A DNA stretch of 64,000 bases. Source: Patagioenas fasciata (taxonomy: Eukaryota; Chordata; Aves; Columbiformes; Columbidae). Positions 34,121 through 46,200 of the stretch are shown one piece after another. The DNA lies in the NCBI RefSeq assembly GCF_037038585.1, contig NC_092523.1:3229001-3293000 (forward strand), written 5' to 3'. Made by a program: the position numbers and the translations under genes. Within the stretch, counting starts at the first letter, position 1, and the number at the start of each line of letters is the position of its first letter. Under the pieces are notes generated by a model that did no database searches, was not told the origin of the DNA, and saw nothing but the letters and a program-made list of their open reading frames with translations.

Positions 34121-36960
34121 TTAGTGAAGGAAAACACAGTTATTCTTTTTTCTTAATGGTTGTGTGTCCTTCTGTTTCCTATCTTAAGCCAACAGTGATT
34201 ATTTTCAAACTGTTTGATCCTCTGGAAGAAGTTTCCTGACAATAGTAGTGCAGCAGGTGGCTTTCTACTGATGGCCACCTCCTCAACCTTCACCAAGACG
34301 AAGAGACCAGATTATCTGTAGTGAAGTGCATCTGCCCAGCATGGGGCTCAAGGAGGTATCAGTAAGTTTCTAGAGACTTTCTGCTCTTCTTCCCTCTGCC
34401 TACCGGTGCCTGATGAAGCTGTGCAGTTTCGGTTTCCAGGACCATGGAAACCAGCATCATGGGCTGTCTCTGCTTAAAAATTCTAATATGTGTCTTCGCA
34501 TAAGGTTAAAAAGGTCTCCAACTCTACAGCTGCCTGGAGCCCAGATACTACCAATTAATTTAGTGACTTAAAAAGCCTAGTTTATTTTCCCTTGATCATG
34601 AGGCTTCTTTTTCTTTAGGAACAACTAAAACATCAGTGTGCTATAAACACTTTTCTCATACTAAATCCTAAAAGCAGCATTATACCAGCTAATAGCAAGA
34701 AACTTCTCTCTATCCCAGCTGAAACCAACACATCCACCTAAAGCTTCAAAACTGCAACTGAATCTCTTGTCCTCCTATTCCAGCCCAGACTGATGAAGTT
34801 TTGCTTGAAAATGGTACAATCTAGTTCTCCCATCCTCTGATGGCTTTTCTGGCTGCTCCTCTGGTAGACAACTGCATTGGATGTGCCTGTTCTCTGGCAG
34901 AAAAGCCTCTGATGTGCAGTCACAACAATTGCTCTGATGGGACCTTACAGGTAACAACCTCTGTGTCTTGCCCTGTGTAGGAGCAACCGAGTCAAGATGA
35001 ATTTAACAATTGTTATGCATGCTTGACTGTTCACTAACTTATGCAAATCTGGACTTGAATTGGGCTGGGCTCTCTTGGTTCAGAGAACATATCTGCTCAA
35101 TAGCCTCTCAAACCAGTTGCAGATGGCTTCCTATCTCTGAAGGGCACATGAGGGAAGGCTGGGGACAGGAGGTGCTGACAGTATCCCATTCCTTGCCAAG
35201 ATAGTTTTGTGCAGCCATGGTGAGTCTGAAAAGATAGAATCTGATACCCATTTGGATGTGGTGAGGTCACGTTGACAACAGAGACACAGCGTTTCACAAC
35301 CCCCATCGCATCATCTCCCTGTCTGAAGGATGTGTGATAGCTGGAGCCTGAAGAGGATTTGCTTTTGAACAGCTCTTGGTCTCGGTGCAGGTATCATCTG
35401 CTGTTGCTTTTTTAAATGGCTTGTGTGACAATGAAGAAATATCTTGGTCCCTTTCCCACCTGGGGAGGGACTAAGCTGATGTGCTTAAAGCTTCACCTGG
35501 CTGGGGAGCCCATGTCCCCTGATGCCTCTAGATTGTTAGATCTGGTAGGTAAGCTCTAGAAACCCTCTAGCTAGTCCTAGCTAGCTGCTCTTGCTGGCAT
35601 CCAGTTTGCAAACCGCGGTGCTGTAATAATAATGCCCAAGAGACCAGCTGAGTGTGGCCTCAGGACAAAAAACCAAGCCACAGTCTAGCCTTGGTTAACA
35701 CTTTTCTGTTTCATGTCTGTGTTCGCAGCAGCCAACAATCGGGCTGCTGTTTGCGATCTTTGATCTGAAGCTGTGATGCTCCCAGCGTGACCATACACAT
35801 CTTCAGGGGCCAGATCTCCCCTTGCTGCTGTGAAATATCAATTGAAATCTTTTCAGTTTGGTGGGGGGGAAACACTGTCACCTTGTCACCGCTGCTGAAT
35901 TGGATGGCTGTGGGCTCTGTGAAATGCAGGTCATAAAAAGACAGTTCAAAGGAAAACAGTAACTTGGGTGCAGGTTTTTCTTTGAAAGACCTTTCTGTTT
36001 TTCATTAGTGTTTGGGGGCTCTGTTATAATCTCTCTTGCTTGTTAAAAGCCCTGAGGTGAGTCAGAGGACTTTTGGTGGAAAAAGCACGGTCATGATGGC
36101 AGTAGGAAAGTAAATGTTTTGCTAGTATGGCTGGGAAAAGCCATACAATACGACAAGGGAAGCTGTTCAAATGCTTTTTGGTCATTTTTAGGAAGCCACT
36201 GCTGGGTATCCAGCCTGTCTTTGCAATCCACCTTGGCTCGAGGTACTTGTGAACTGCCAAGGGCAGCTCATGCTGATCCAGGCTGACAAATATAACCTAG
36301 TGCTCTGCTGTAGGTCTCTTGAATTCCCCCTTTCTGTGAATGCTGTCACCAGGTCCCTTCTGCAATGTGTTACTAGGGTTTTGAGTTGGACAACGGTGAG
36401 TCAGTAGTGGTCCTGGTCATATCTAAACCCTCTGATTTGTGGTGTGCTGTGCATGTGCATAGCTAAGAGCGTCCAGAGGACACCCAGCATGTGCAAGCAA
36501 CGTGGTGTTCATGGCCAAGAGCTACCCGCTTCAGGACAGCTTTCCTGTAGTGCCCACACCAAGGGAGTAAGTGTGTGAGATCTTTTGCCTTGGCCACCCT
36601 TTAACCAAAAGACACAATCCCAACAATAGCATCCCTGTAGCCTTGTTCTGTATAGAAGTACCTCTCTTGAGGTCACTCCAGGTAAGCTTCCAGGCTTGTT
36701 TTTGAGTTTCTTTCAGGGAAAGGGGCTGTTGTTTGGTCTCATTCTGTGACATGACTCACTGGTGCTTTCAGCAGCAACAATGGCTGAAATAGCCAGCGCT
36801 TCTTGCGATGTGATTATTCTTAATTTGTGCAGGATGGTGAAGTCTGGAGTGGAATTGTACTCTACTTGTGTGGCTGCTGTCCTGAAGGGAAAGTGCCTCT
36901 AATTTCTTAAGCAAAAGGATTGTGAGTCTTGCATTGGTAAAAACCTTTAAAATTTGAATT
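34121..36960. other. non-coding stretch, nothing recognised
   Basis: Single-copy-looking sequence. No gene, RNA or known repeat seen. Open frames are shorter than 80 codons. Confidence 0.4.
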
Positions 36961-37350
36961 GTAGAATAAATCAGGTTGGAAGAGGTGCCTGGAGGTCTCT
37001 GGTCCTGTCCCTTGCCTCAGGATCAGTGGCTTTTCAAGCTAGGTCAGGTTTCTATGGCTTTTAAGGCTCAGTCAGGTTTCTAAGACCGATGTTCACTTAA
37101 GCTGTAATTCCAAGGATGGGAGACATTTCCACCTCCCTGAGATCCAAATCAGTGCATAACCACTGTCATTAAGTAAGAAAGTGTATGTGGGGGGGGAAAC
37201 ACAGTAGGACTGAGTTGGAATTTAGATTTTTACAGGTAGTATTTGTAACTGTGCACCTCTGAAGTCTGTTTTCTATGTTGACTTACGTTAGATGGCTGTT
37301 TGCAGCAGTGAGATACCTCCTTCGATGTTTCTCCAAGCTGAACAAACCCA
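36961..37350 (-). mobile_element. old CR1 LINE, 3' part, split by a 452-bp insert
   Basis: Diverged minus-strand CR1. Recognisable words are 'gtagaataaatcaggttgga', 'ctggaggtctctggtcctgt', 'aaggatgggagacatttcca', 'cctccctgag' and finally 'ctccaagctgaacaaaccca'. In the family the next words lead on to the 'ctcagcctctcctcata' region. Here the match stops at 37350 and resumes at 37803. Confidence 0.8.
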
Positions 37351-37802
37351 AATTAAGCTTCTGCAGTTGCATTACCAGAGTTTCATTTAGGCATGGAATG
37401 TCACAGTTAGTGTTACCAGGCTTTACTTGAAGCTACAATGAAGGAAGAAGATGAAATCATGCTATGACTCTTCATACAGCCTCTATCACATAAGTAATAG
37501 TAGACTGCCTGGAACTTGTGCATGCATTATTGATATGAGCTTAGGACTGGAGATGCACCCTTCATTGGAATGTTCTAGACATCAGATGGCCTGGCACTTA
37601 ACTGGGTACTTGTATTTATAATCTTTGCACCCTATATGGCTAGTGTGCAACTGATTTGTCTTTTGGTACAGTGTAGAACCCCTCTTGCTAGAGCCGGAAA
37701 TCTTTGGAGCAGTCTGCATCTATGGTGATAGAATTGTCTGTCATTGACTTTATGGAAAAGATGTGACCATATCTCATGATTTCCATCTCTGTTCCGAAAC
37801 AT
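37351..37802 (+). repeat. 452-bp direct repeat, copy A (inserted in a CR1)
   Basis: Collinear with 42833-43284 over the full 452 bases, without a single net insertion or deletion (constant offset 5482). I count 15 mismatches, about 96.7% identity, of which 14 are transitions and six are CpG versus TpG/CpA differences. The segment interrupts a CR1 and is bounded by CCCA on both sides, a possible 4-bp target duplication. It has no terminal inverted repeats, no TG...CA ends, no poly-A tail and no long open frame. I do not recognise the family. Confidence 0.9.
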
Positions 37803-38055
37803 CCCATTCTTCTCATATTCTGTAGGCTCCTTGTTTGTTCTGGTCTTGTTCTGTTGGTTTTGCTTCAATTTGCCTCTTGTGCTGGAGAGCCTGGGACTAG
37901 ATAAAGCACTCCTGATGTGGTCTCACCAGTGCTGAATAGAGAGAAAGAATTGCCAGGAAGTTATAGAAAAATTTCCATAGGTACAGGTAGCTTTGCTGGT
38001 CTGCTATCTCTTCAAAAATTCTTCCTGCTCTGGCTAATGCAGAACACAAAATAGC
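37803..38055 (-). mobile_element. old CR1 LINE, 5' part, after the 452-bp insert
   Basis: Continuation of 36961-37350: 'cccattcttctcatattctg' (equivalent of the family's Leu/Ser-rich antisense stretch), 'ctggagagcctgggactaga', 'gatgtggtctcaccagtgct', 'gaatagagagaaagaattgc', and a last match around 'cttcctgctctggctaatgc'. The order fits one element with the insert removed. Confidence 0.75.
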
Positions 38056-40365
38056 CAAATATTAGATGAGTAAGAGCTTAAATCTTACTATGAATCTACA
38101 AAGGAATGGTAGTGACACTACTTGCCTTGACCTAGAGATAAACACCGTGGGCTCTTGGTTGTCTGAAGGTGTGGGTTCAGTTGTGTCTGTGTCAAAAGGA
38201 GAACATCCCATTCAGATACCCCTCATCCATGATGAGCAAACCCACCGCTTTACCTCTTTCTCTGGATCATGTTAGATCAAGAAAGCGGTTGATGGCATCC
38301 TCCAAGATATCTCAAGAACAAGAACCACCATCCCACATCTCTGCTATCAATACATTCTTTCAGTAGTTTAAAATATTGGCATTTCTTCAAATAACTCTCT
38401 TCGTCCTGCATTCCTTTAGGAGAGATGACGCAGTTACTTCTGAGAGAGGTGAACTGATGTTCAGGCTCATTCTTGTCTTGCATTAAGGTGATAAACAAAA
38501 GGTTTAAGTCTACAACAAACAGGCTGTAGCTTGGTGTCAGCTCTGAGATTACTCATAATTGAAAGGCATTAAACTTTATGCACCAGCTGTTGCTTTAGCA
38601 CTGAAACAATTGGTTTCTCCAGGCAATTAGCCTGTTGACTCTTGAGTTTGAAGGCTTTCACCTGCACAGACAGCGAGGCCAGATGACTCCTTGGATGATT
38701 TCCTGGATTCCTTTGTATGTGGCCAGGCTCATTAGTGTGGCAACTCTGCCTCAGCCCTGCCTTGTTTCCTAATCTCGTGGTAACTCTGGCATGCCAGATT
38801 TCTTTCAAGTGCAAGTGTTTGTATCGGGCATCTCATTAGGATTTCAGCAGTGTTATGTAAATGTTTGTTATTGCTCTAACACGATGTCTGAACCCATGTC
38901 TACTAGTTTGCCTGTGCTTATTTTTGTCGGGTAGTCAGACCAGTTTACTTCTTGCTCCAGGTCCAGCTCCACTGTGATGGGAGCGGTTCAGGCTTTGATA
39001 TATTTGCCTGTGTTCAGTGGTGGTTCAAAAGGGGTCTGACTGAGACGGCTGGTTTATTGCATGCTGAGGAACATGCCCTAGATGGGACAGATGGACAGCT
39101 GTATGTCTGCTGAAGCTGTCCTTGGGACGTTTTTCCAAGCTAGATAGCTATGTCATCTTGCTAAATCACCAGCCAAAGGTAAAATAAGGGAGCACTTGGG
39201 TTTTCCTTGTGGCATATGAATTTTCTCCCAATGTTTGTCCAGAGTGTTGCTCCAGACCCCAAACTTCCTTTTCCCCATTTGTCATTGATGGCTTGAGCTG
39301 CAGTTTGCTCCTGGGAATGGGGCAGAGCACTGCAGCTGGTCCATGGGGCAGAAGTGGTGGGAGATACCAGCTCCCTCCCACCATCACTTCTGGGTCTTCT
39401 GGTGTTGATGAGCATATCTATTTGTACTAAGGTCTTGGACTGGAGTCTGATATTTGAGTTGCCAGAGCTGCTACGAATCTATGCAAACATCCTTTTACAT
39501 GGATACTTTTCTGTATCTGCTTGTGCAAAAGGATCTTCGGACTAATCCTAGAGGCTGTTGGTTTATTAATCTCTGGATTCCTCTGTTCTTGCAGTTATAA
39601 CTTCCCTGCTAATTAGCCATTCTTCTGTTGAAAAGCAGGAGCATATCGCCTCGAAATAGGAAAGTTAGGCTGTTCAGACCCCACCAGCCCACTGGCATTT
39701 CTCCACCTGCCACAAGATAAGGGAATTAAGAAGTCAGTTTGTAATAACAAAACAGCGGAGCGATGCCCTGTGCAGCGGAGATGAAATAGCTGCTTTGTGT
39801 GCCGGAGGCTTGTAGCTGACAGCTTGCTCAGCCTGGGGATGCCTTTTATTTCAAACTGAAATAAAAATAAATGTCAAAGTCTTCGCAAGCTGTTGTTGTG
39901 ACTGAATGAGGTACTTCATCCCCAGAAATGTTCCCCTGGACTTGTGTGAGCTGTGAGCTGTCACAGTCCTGGAAGAATCGAAGTTGATTGAGCCTCCAGC
40001 ACTGTGTGCATCCAGATCTTGTCACTCTGAGATCTATTGTAGTCTCTGCCCTGGGTATTTGAAGTACGCTAATAACTATGTGGGAGGAGGTGCTCTTAGC
40101 TGCTTTTCCCCCTAAAGGAAGTAAGGTTTTATGTAATGGTACCACGTGTGTCTTTTCTTTAACAACCAGCTACAGCCAAGCTTGAGAGGTGATCTCAAAG
40201 CCTTTTACTAGACTTTAAAGGAAGGGACACACAAAGGGAAATAGCAAACTAGCATCTCTGCTGAAGGAGTTTCCTTGTACTACAGTGATTGGTGAAGAAT
40301 CTGCTCAGATGTTGAATCCAGGCATAAATCTGGAAGTCACTCATTTTGTGGCTACAAGAAAACCC
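38056..40365. other. non-coding stretch, nothing firmly recognised
   Basis: No known repeat. Around 39590-39830 the sequence has scattered CpGs and mixed words resembling a conserved block, which cannot be confirmed here. Open frames are under 100 codons. Confidence 0.35.
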
Positions 40366-40815
40366 TGGAGGTGCTGGAGCGAGTTGAGAGAAGGGAACGG
40401 AGCTGGTGAGGGGCTGGAGCACAAGTGTGATGGGAGCGGCTGAGGGACCTGGGGGGTTCAGCTGGAGAACAGGAGCTGAGGGGAGACCTTCTGATCTCTG
40501 AACTGCCTGAAAGGAGCTTGGAGCCAGGGGGGTCGGGCTCTGCTCCCCAGGAACAAGCACCAGGAGCAGAGGAAACGGCCTCAAGTTGCGCCAGGGGAGG
40601 TTGAGGTTGGATCTGGGAACAATTTCTTCCCCAAAGGGCTGTGGGGCATTGGAACAGGCTGCCCAGGGCAGTGCTGGAGTCACCATCCCTGGAGGGTTGG
40701 ACAGACGGGGACATGAGGTTCCCAGGGACATGGGTTAGTGGTGGACTTAGCAGTGCTAGTTTAATGGTTGGACTTAATGATTGTTAGGGTCTTTTCCAAT
40801 AGAAATGGTTCTATC
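40366..40815 (+). mobile_element. CR1 LINE fragment with variant 3'UTR
   Basis: Starts near 'aaaccctggaggtgctggag', runs through 'gtgaggggctggagcacaag', the 'gagaccttctgatctctgaa' and 'gcgccaggggaggttgaggt' blocks, and ends at 'ggtcttttccaatagaaatg' with a decayed octamer. Up to 'gacatgaggttcccagggac' it matches the copies at 1, 15240 and 17189. After that it carries a longer 3'UTR ('agtggtggacttagcagtgc' and 'tagtttaatggttggactta') that they lack. This suggests a sister subfamily or a mosaic. Non-coding. Confidence 0.95.
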
Positions 40816-42832
40816 AAACGCTTGTTTGTCCAGCACTAGTCTCAAATACTGGAGTCCTTTCCAGATTGGATTATGTAGCCATTTCTAACTAGCCCTCATC
40901 TCCCTAGTTCCTTGACATAGGGAAGGGTTGCAGGGCATCCCTTGAGTGTTCAGAACTCTGCAATCTCATTAGATAATGCTTGATATAGGGAAAGTGATTA
41001 TATTAGACTTTTACTCTGACAAACTCCTTAATTCTGTATAGTTGAAACTTTTTCCCCTTGGCTAGTGTAACTCTCGATGAATGATGGTACATGGTGGGGC
41101 AGCAAAACTGGCTCACAAGTAGCACAGTTGACATGATATGGGGAGCAAACTACACAGGGAGTGGGTGCAATCCCCCTGTGAAATCTTGTCCATGCGCTCC
41201 ACGATCTAAGTGAAAGAAACAGTTGTGTGATTGGGTTTAAAGATACTGGCTTGCTGGAGGAAACAAGCTGTTTGCAAGAAAGCTGTTTTGGTGGAGACCC
41301 TTTCATGTTCCTGTTGCTTCATCAAAATGGGGTACATTCAGGTTATTTAAGACCTGAGAGCAGATGGGTGAGCCCAAGAGCCTCTCTGGGTTTCAAAGGG
41401 CTGGCTGAAGTCTCCTTTCTGTAAAACCAGAAAGGGCGTGTGGCTGAGCTGGAAGCTGAACCTCCCTCAGTGTTGTTTCTGACGAGTTTCTCAACTCGTT
41501 AGGGTGGCATTGGTTTGTGTAAGAAAAAGTGGAAGTGAGTGAAGTTATTCTTAAGACGGAGAACTTCCTGTGGCTTGGTTGCTAAGATGGGTAACTGTGC
41601 ACTTCCACAAAACAAAGCAAGGGAGAAGAGCTCTGTCTGTCCCACAAAATAACATGCATTTAAGAGTTTACTGCACAGGTACAGAGGTAGTGATATCGTA
41701 GTTTACAACATCTATTTATAAACCTCTGCAGCTCAAATCTGGTTAATGAGGCTATGCTAAAACAAAACACAGCTGAGAGAAGGTTTTGGGGTCTCCTGAA
41801 GAAACACCTTGCGGAAAAAGCCTGTGAAGAGCAGAGTTCCAAGCTGCTCACAATGGTTGGAAAGGCAAGAGATCATCTTAACTGGATGCAACATACCCTC
41901 TAGCTCGATATCCTCAGGTTCAGAGGGTGTCCTTTTTACCTTTCTGCTAGTCTTGTTATTACCTTTAAATTTACAAGGCAGGTTTTTAAAAGGGCTTTGC
42001 TGTGCCCAGCAGTTACAGGGATGATCAAGCAGAAAAAGCTGAAGTTGTTTGACATATTTGGGTCTGAGCTGGGACAATTAACGAGCAGTTGGCTTGGCAG
42101 AGTTTGGGAGAATGACTGTTCAACCTATTTTATGCTAAAAGTGTGGTTGTTTAAAGCACAGTAGGATTATAGAATTCCTAATGAGAACACTGCCTAGGTC
42201 AGGGATCCAAAAACCTAATTTATGAAAGCAATACCATTGTAAATAAGCTTTTTTAGTCTCAGTAAACAGATGCCAAGTGCTGTGGACTTGCAAATGGTGA
42301 AACTGAACTGTAAGGGGTAACATCTAGGGGGAGACTTCTGTTCTGACAGGATTCATTAGCCTTCTGCAAGCCATTAATTCAGTAAAGTGGAGTAACTGAT
42401 CCATTTCTGCCTCATTTTCAGATGCTATCATATGCTTTTATTGTACCCTGGAAAAGGTATGAGAAACTTCTATGTGGATGGCACGTTGGCAAGGTCTAGA
42501 TAAACAAGATAGAGGCATAGAAAATTGGCCTTCTGAAGAGTATGGGCTCATGCAAGGGGAAGAAAGAGCTACCAAGGTCATAAGGCAAGGTTTGCATAAT
42601 GGGTGCCTCTAGTTGCTTACACTTCGAACAAACCATAAGAGACTTGACAAAATTTTTCCTCTTCAGCTCAAAAGTGAGATTGAATAAACTGAGGAAACTC
42701 AGTCTCTGCAGAAAGAAATGGGATTTTACTTTAAAGCAGTAAATCTACCAGTGACAAAGATCTTGTATGTCATCATTCAGAAGAAGGTATACTTGACTTT
42801 CACCAGCAAATGGTGAAATTCTCAAATACTGC
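40816..42832. other. non-coding stretch, nothing recognised
   Basis: Single-copy-looking sequence leading up to copy B of the 452-bp repeat. A 106-codon minus frame (42077-41757) has no domain. Confidence 0.4.
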
Positions 42833-43284
42833 AATTAAGCTTCTGCAGTTGCATTACCAGAGTTTCATTTAGGCATGGAATGTCACAGTTAATGTTACCA
42901 GGCTTTGCTTGAAGCTACAACGAAGGAAGATGATGAAATCATGTTATGACTCTTCATACAGCCTCTATCACATAAGTAATAGTAGACTGCCTGGAACTTG
43001 TGCATGCATTATTGATATGAGCTTAGGACTGGAGATGCACCCTTCATCGGGATGTTCTAGACATCAGATGGCCTGGCACTTAACTGGGTACTTGTATTTA
43101 TAATCTTTGCACCCTATATGGCTAGTGTGCAACTGATTTGTCTCTTGGTACAGTGTAGAACCCCTCTTGCTAGAGCTGGAAATCTTTGGAGCAGTCTGCG
43201 TCTATGGTGATAGAATTGTCCGTTGTTGACTTCATGGAAAAGATGTGACCATATCTCATGATTTCCATCTCTGTTCCAAAACAT
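42833..43284 (+). repeat. 452-bp direct repeat, copy B
   Basis: Partner of 37351-37802. The edges are equally sharp: similarity begins at 'aattaagcttctgcag' and ends at 'gttccaaaacat'. The flanks (…actgc on the left, aaaggc… on the right) share nothing with copy A's flanks and show no target duplication. Copy B keeps CpG at four of the six CpG-variant sites, copy A at two. With no evidence of insertion at this site, B may be the ancestral locus. Confidence 0.9.
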
Positions 43285-46200
43285 AAAGGCAAACTGAATA
43301 ATAATCAGATATAAGGTTATACAAATGTTGAATGAGGCTCAGCAAACACTACTGTTTCGAATCTGTTTCCCTTGAGCACAATGCCTAATGCTCAAATTCA
43401 TGCCAAATGGGTTTAAAAACGGGCAGGCCACAAAAGCACAGAATAATGGAGCTAATACTGTATGTTTTATGGCTGAATAATTAAAGACTGACTTACACTC
43501 TGTCACTCATAAAAATAAGAAAAACTTGCAGAAACTGATTCCTGCCTGCTACTGTGAAAGTGTTGGTGCTTCTGGTGCTGGTGTCCATCAGCAGGTTTGT
43601 GTCTCCAGAGCTGCTGGGCAGCCTCTGCTCCTTAAAACAAGAACATTCAACAGTAAAGTGCTTCTCCAGTTGAGCTGCACTAGTTATACAAAACATACTT
43701 TGGCCAACTGAGCCCTTGTGACTAGAAGAATGGGTGAAATGAGCACCTGCCCATGATATAGAAAGGCATGTTCTGTGGTGGTCTTGTCGCATCTGTTTGG
43801 ACACCATCCCTTATTACAACTCCTTGACCTTCCCAAGCTGCTACTCTGGCCTACTGGCTTTAAACCCAGGTTTTGAATCTCCTTCAGTCACCAATTATCT
43901 TGACATATCTCCTGCTGTTGCATATTATCTTTTCTTTTTTATTGGCTCCTATTCATTACCTCCTGCTTGCCCCATACCTGCTTCCAATTTTATTCAGTAA
44001 AGCCAAAACCCTTTAGTCTTAAATTCTAAAGTCTAAGGGTTGTTGAGCATATGTAATTTAGTTGCTTTTTCACCTCCCCTCAAAAGGCTTATAATTCGCC
44101 TAGATTTTCAGTGATGACAAAAATTAAATTTGACACAAAAAGCTATCCCCTGCTCATTAAAGTCCCAGTTCTAAATCATGGGTCCAAGGCTTTTAAAAAA
44201 AAAGAAGTCACCAGAAATTGAACAAAACAATGTGTTTATTCCCATGCTGCTTTCTGAGAAGCAGTTGAATTCGCATGTTCCAAAATAACTCTGCCCGAGG
44301 CAGACCCGGCTAGCATGCAAACTTCTATCTCGAACAGCCAGGACTTGGTGAATTTATAAGCAACTGAAAACAGTACTGGGAAGAGTTAGGCAGCCTTAAT
44401 AATATTGTCTGAAGATGCAGTCTTGGAAGGAAGATTATCTCTTTAAACAGTCTCCTAAAAAAAAAAATTCCCATAAGAACATGAAGGGTTTAATTCAGAC
44501 TTGCCACACTCTTGCGCAGACCTCCACAGACCCCACATCATTCCTGTTTAAATAGCCCAGTATTCTTGAATCTACCACAATAGCACAAAAGACAAATGGA
44601 AGCGATTGTGTACTTGCAAGTCTATTTTCTTTAATGGATGCATTTCAGGGGTCATGGGCCATGTGGCCCTCCCTTAGATATACAATCAGACCCTGAAAGA
44701 ACATTGTCTGCTGGAGAACTTCCTCTGACACACCACCCTGCTGAAACAGCATGACAACAGCCGTGTTTCATTTTTCAAAGAGCTGCGTCCAGCCAACTTT
44801 GTAATTGGGACAATGAGGAATACGTATCTCTAAAGCAGCGTGTCTTTTAATAGTTGATTTATTTTTAAGAATGGGTGTGATTCAATGACTTTTTAAAAAC
44901 TTCATCTCCTACTGTCTGTATCTAAAGGAACAAGCCTGGTGTTGATCTAGTGGTTCTTTAAATGGAAGGCTGGAGTTGGCTGGCTTCACTGTTTTGAATG
45001 TATTTTTATCAGTGTCGTAGCAGAGTCTGGGTTCTCCAGGCTTGCTCCTTGGCCTCTCTAATTACTGTCAGTCTCACGGTGTGTTCGTCTGACCTGTCCA
45101 AACGGGTGCCTTGCTGCGGAGATGTTTCCTGTGAGAGGTTAGTGGCGTTTCTCGAGTCTGACATTGGCATGCGAGCTCTGCAATCACCAGCATGAATGTG
45201 TGTGTTGGATAACCCTGCTGCAAGGGTTTTTATTATATTCCCCTTAATTTTGGGGCTGGGGAGGAGGAGAGATGCAGACAGATCTGGGGCTTTTGCTGCT
45301 AGGTAGTGGTTTATGGTGTATTACTTGGTGCTTCACAGTGGGCTTTTGAAGTAATGTTTTTCTTACTGTTCGACCATCATTTGTGTAAGGGCTGCAGCAT
45401 GTTGGTAATTTCTGCAGTTCAAACTGCTCAAGGGCACTGGGAATTCCCAGCCCTCATCCTGGATGAGAAATGGGAAAGAATGAAGAAACAAACAGTAGTT
45501 GTGATGCTCAACTGATGTTCACCATACAAGGGGTTCCTCCTCTGCCCTTGCTGCCTTTTTAATGCCATCTCTATAGTACTGGAGCATGAGGGACCTCTGC
45601 CCAGATCCTCTTCTATGCTCAGAATTTTTTCCCTTCTGTTACCGTACAAAGAGGTGCTGACCTGTAATACTTGCTGTGCAACACCTCTAGACTCCTCTAT
45701 CCAGGCCTGCATTGTGTTGGTGGGTGCCAGAAGGCAAGGTATGGTGCTGCCAGCAGGACTGGACGTTGGGTTTTGGAACAGAGAAGATAAATCACAGTGG
45801 GTGATCTGTGTCTGTTAAAACGATCTTGAGTTTTCTGTCAATTCAACTGCTTCTGTCCCCATCAGAAGAGCTCTCCCTCAAGGCTCCCCGAAGCTTTGAC
45901 TGCTCAGTATGGTAGTCAGGCTGTTGTTATGTACAATTATTGTCTTTAAAACTGTAGCCTTATGTCTTCTCCTAAATTTACTGGTGTTTTTTTTTTGCTT
46001 TTCACAGTACTTCCCAAGCTTCTCATGCTCTAACCTGTAAGTCTAGTTGGGTGTTAAATATACAAGCTGAGGTGAACATAGGTGCCAAACTTTGAGATGA
46101 CCAAAGTTGACTATTGGTTTCCACCCGTCTACCTGTTCACTTCAAATTCAAGCTGATGGAAGCTTAAGTTGTTTTTTGGCATCTTGGATGGGCTGACTTA

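Noticed and set aside
37351-37802. 452-bp segment as a solo LTR or piggyBac/hAT element
   Set aside because: The ends are not TG...CA, there is no TTAA at both edges, no 8-bp duplication and no terminal inverted repeat. The TTAA near the left end is not mirrored on the right.
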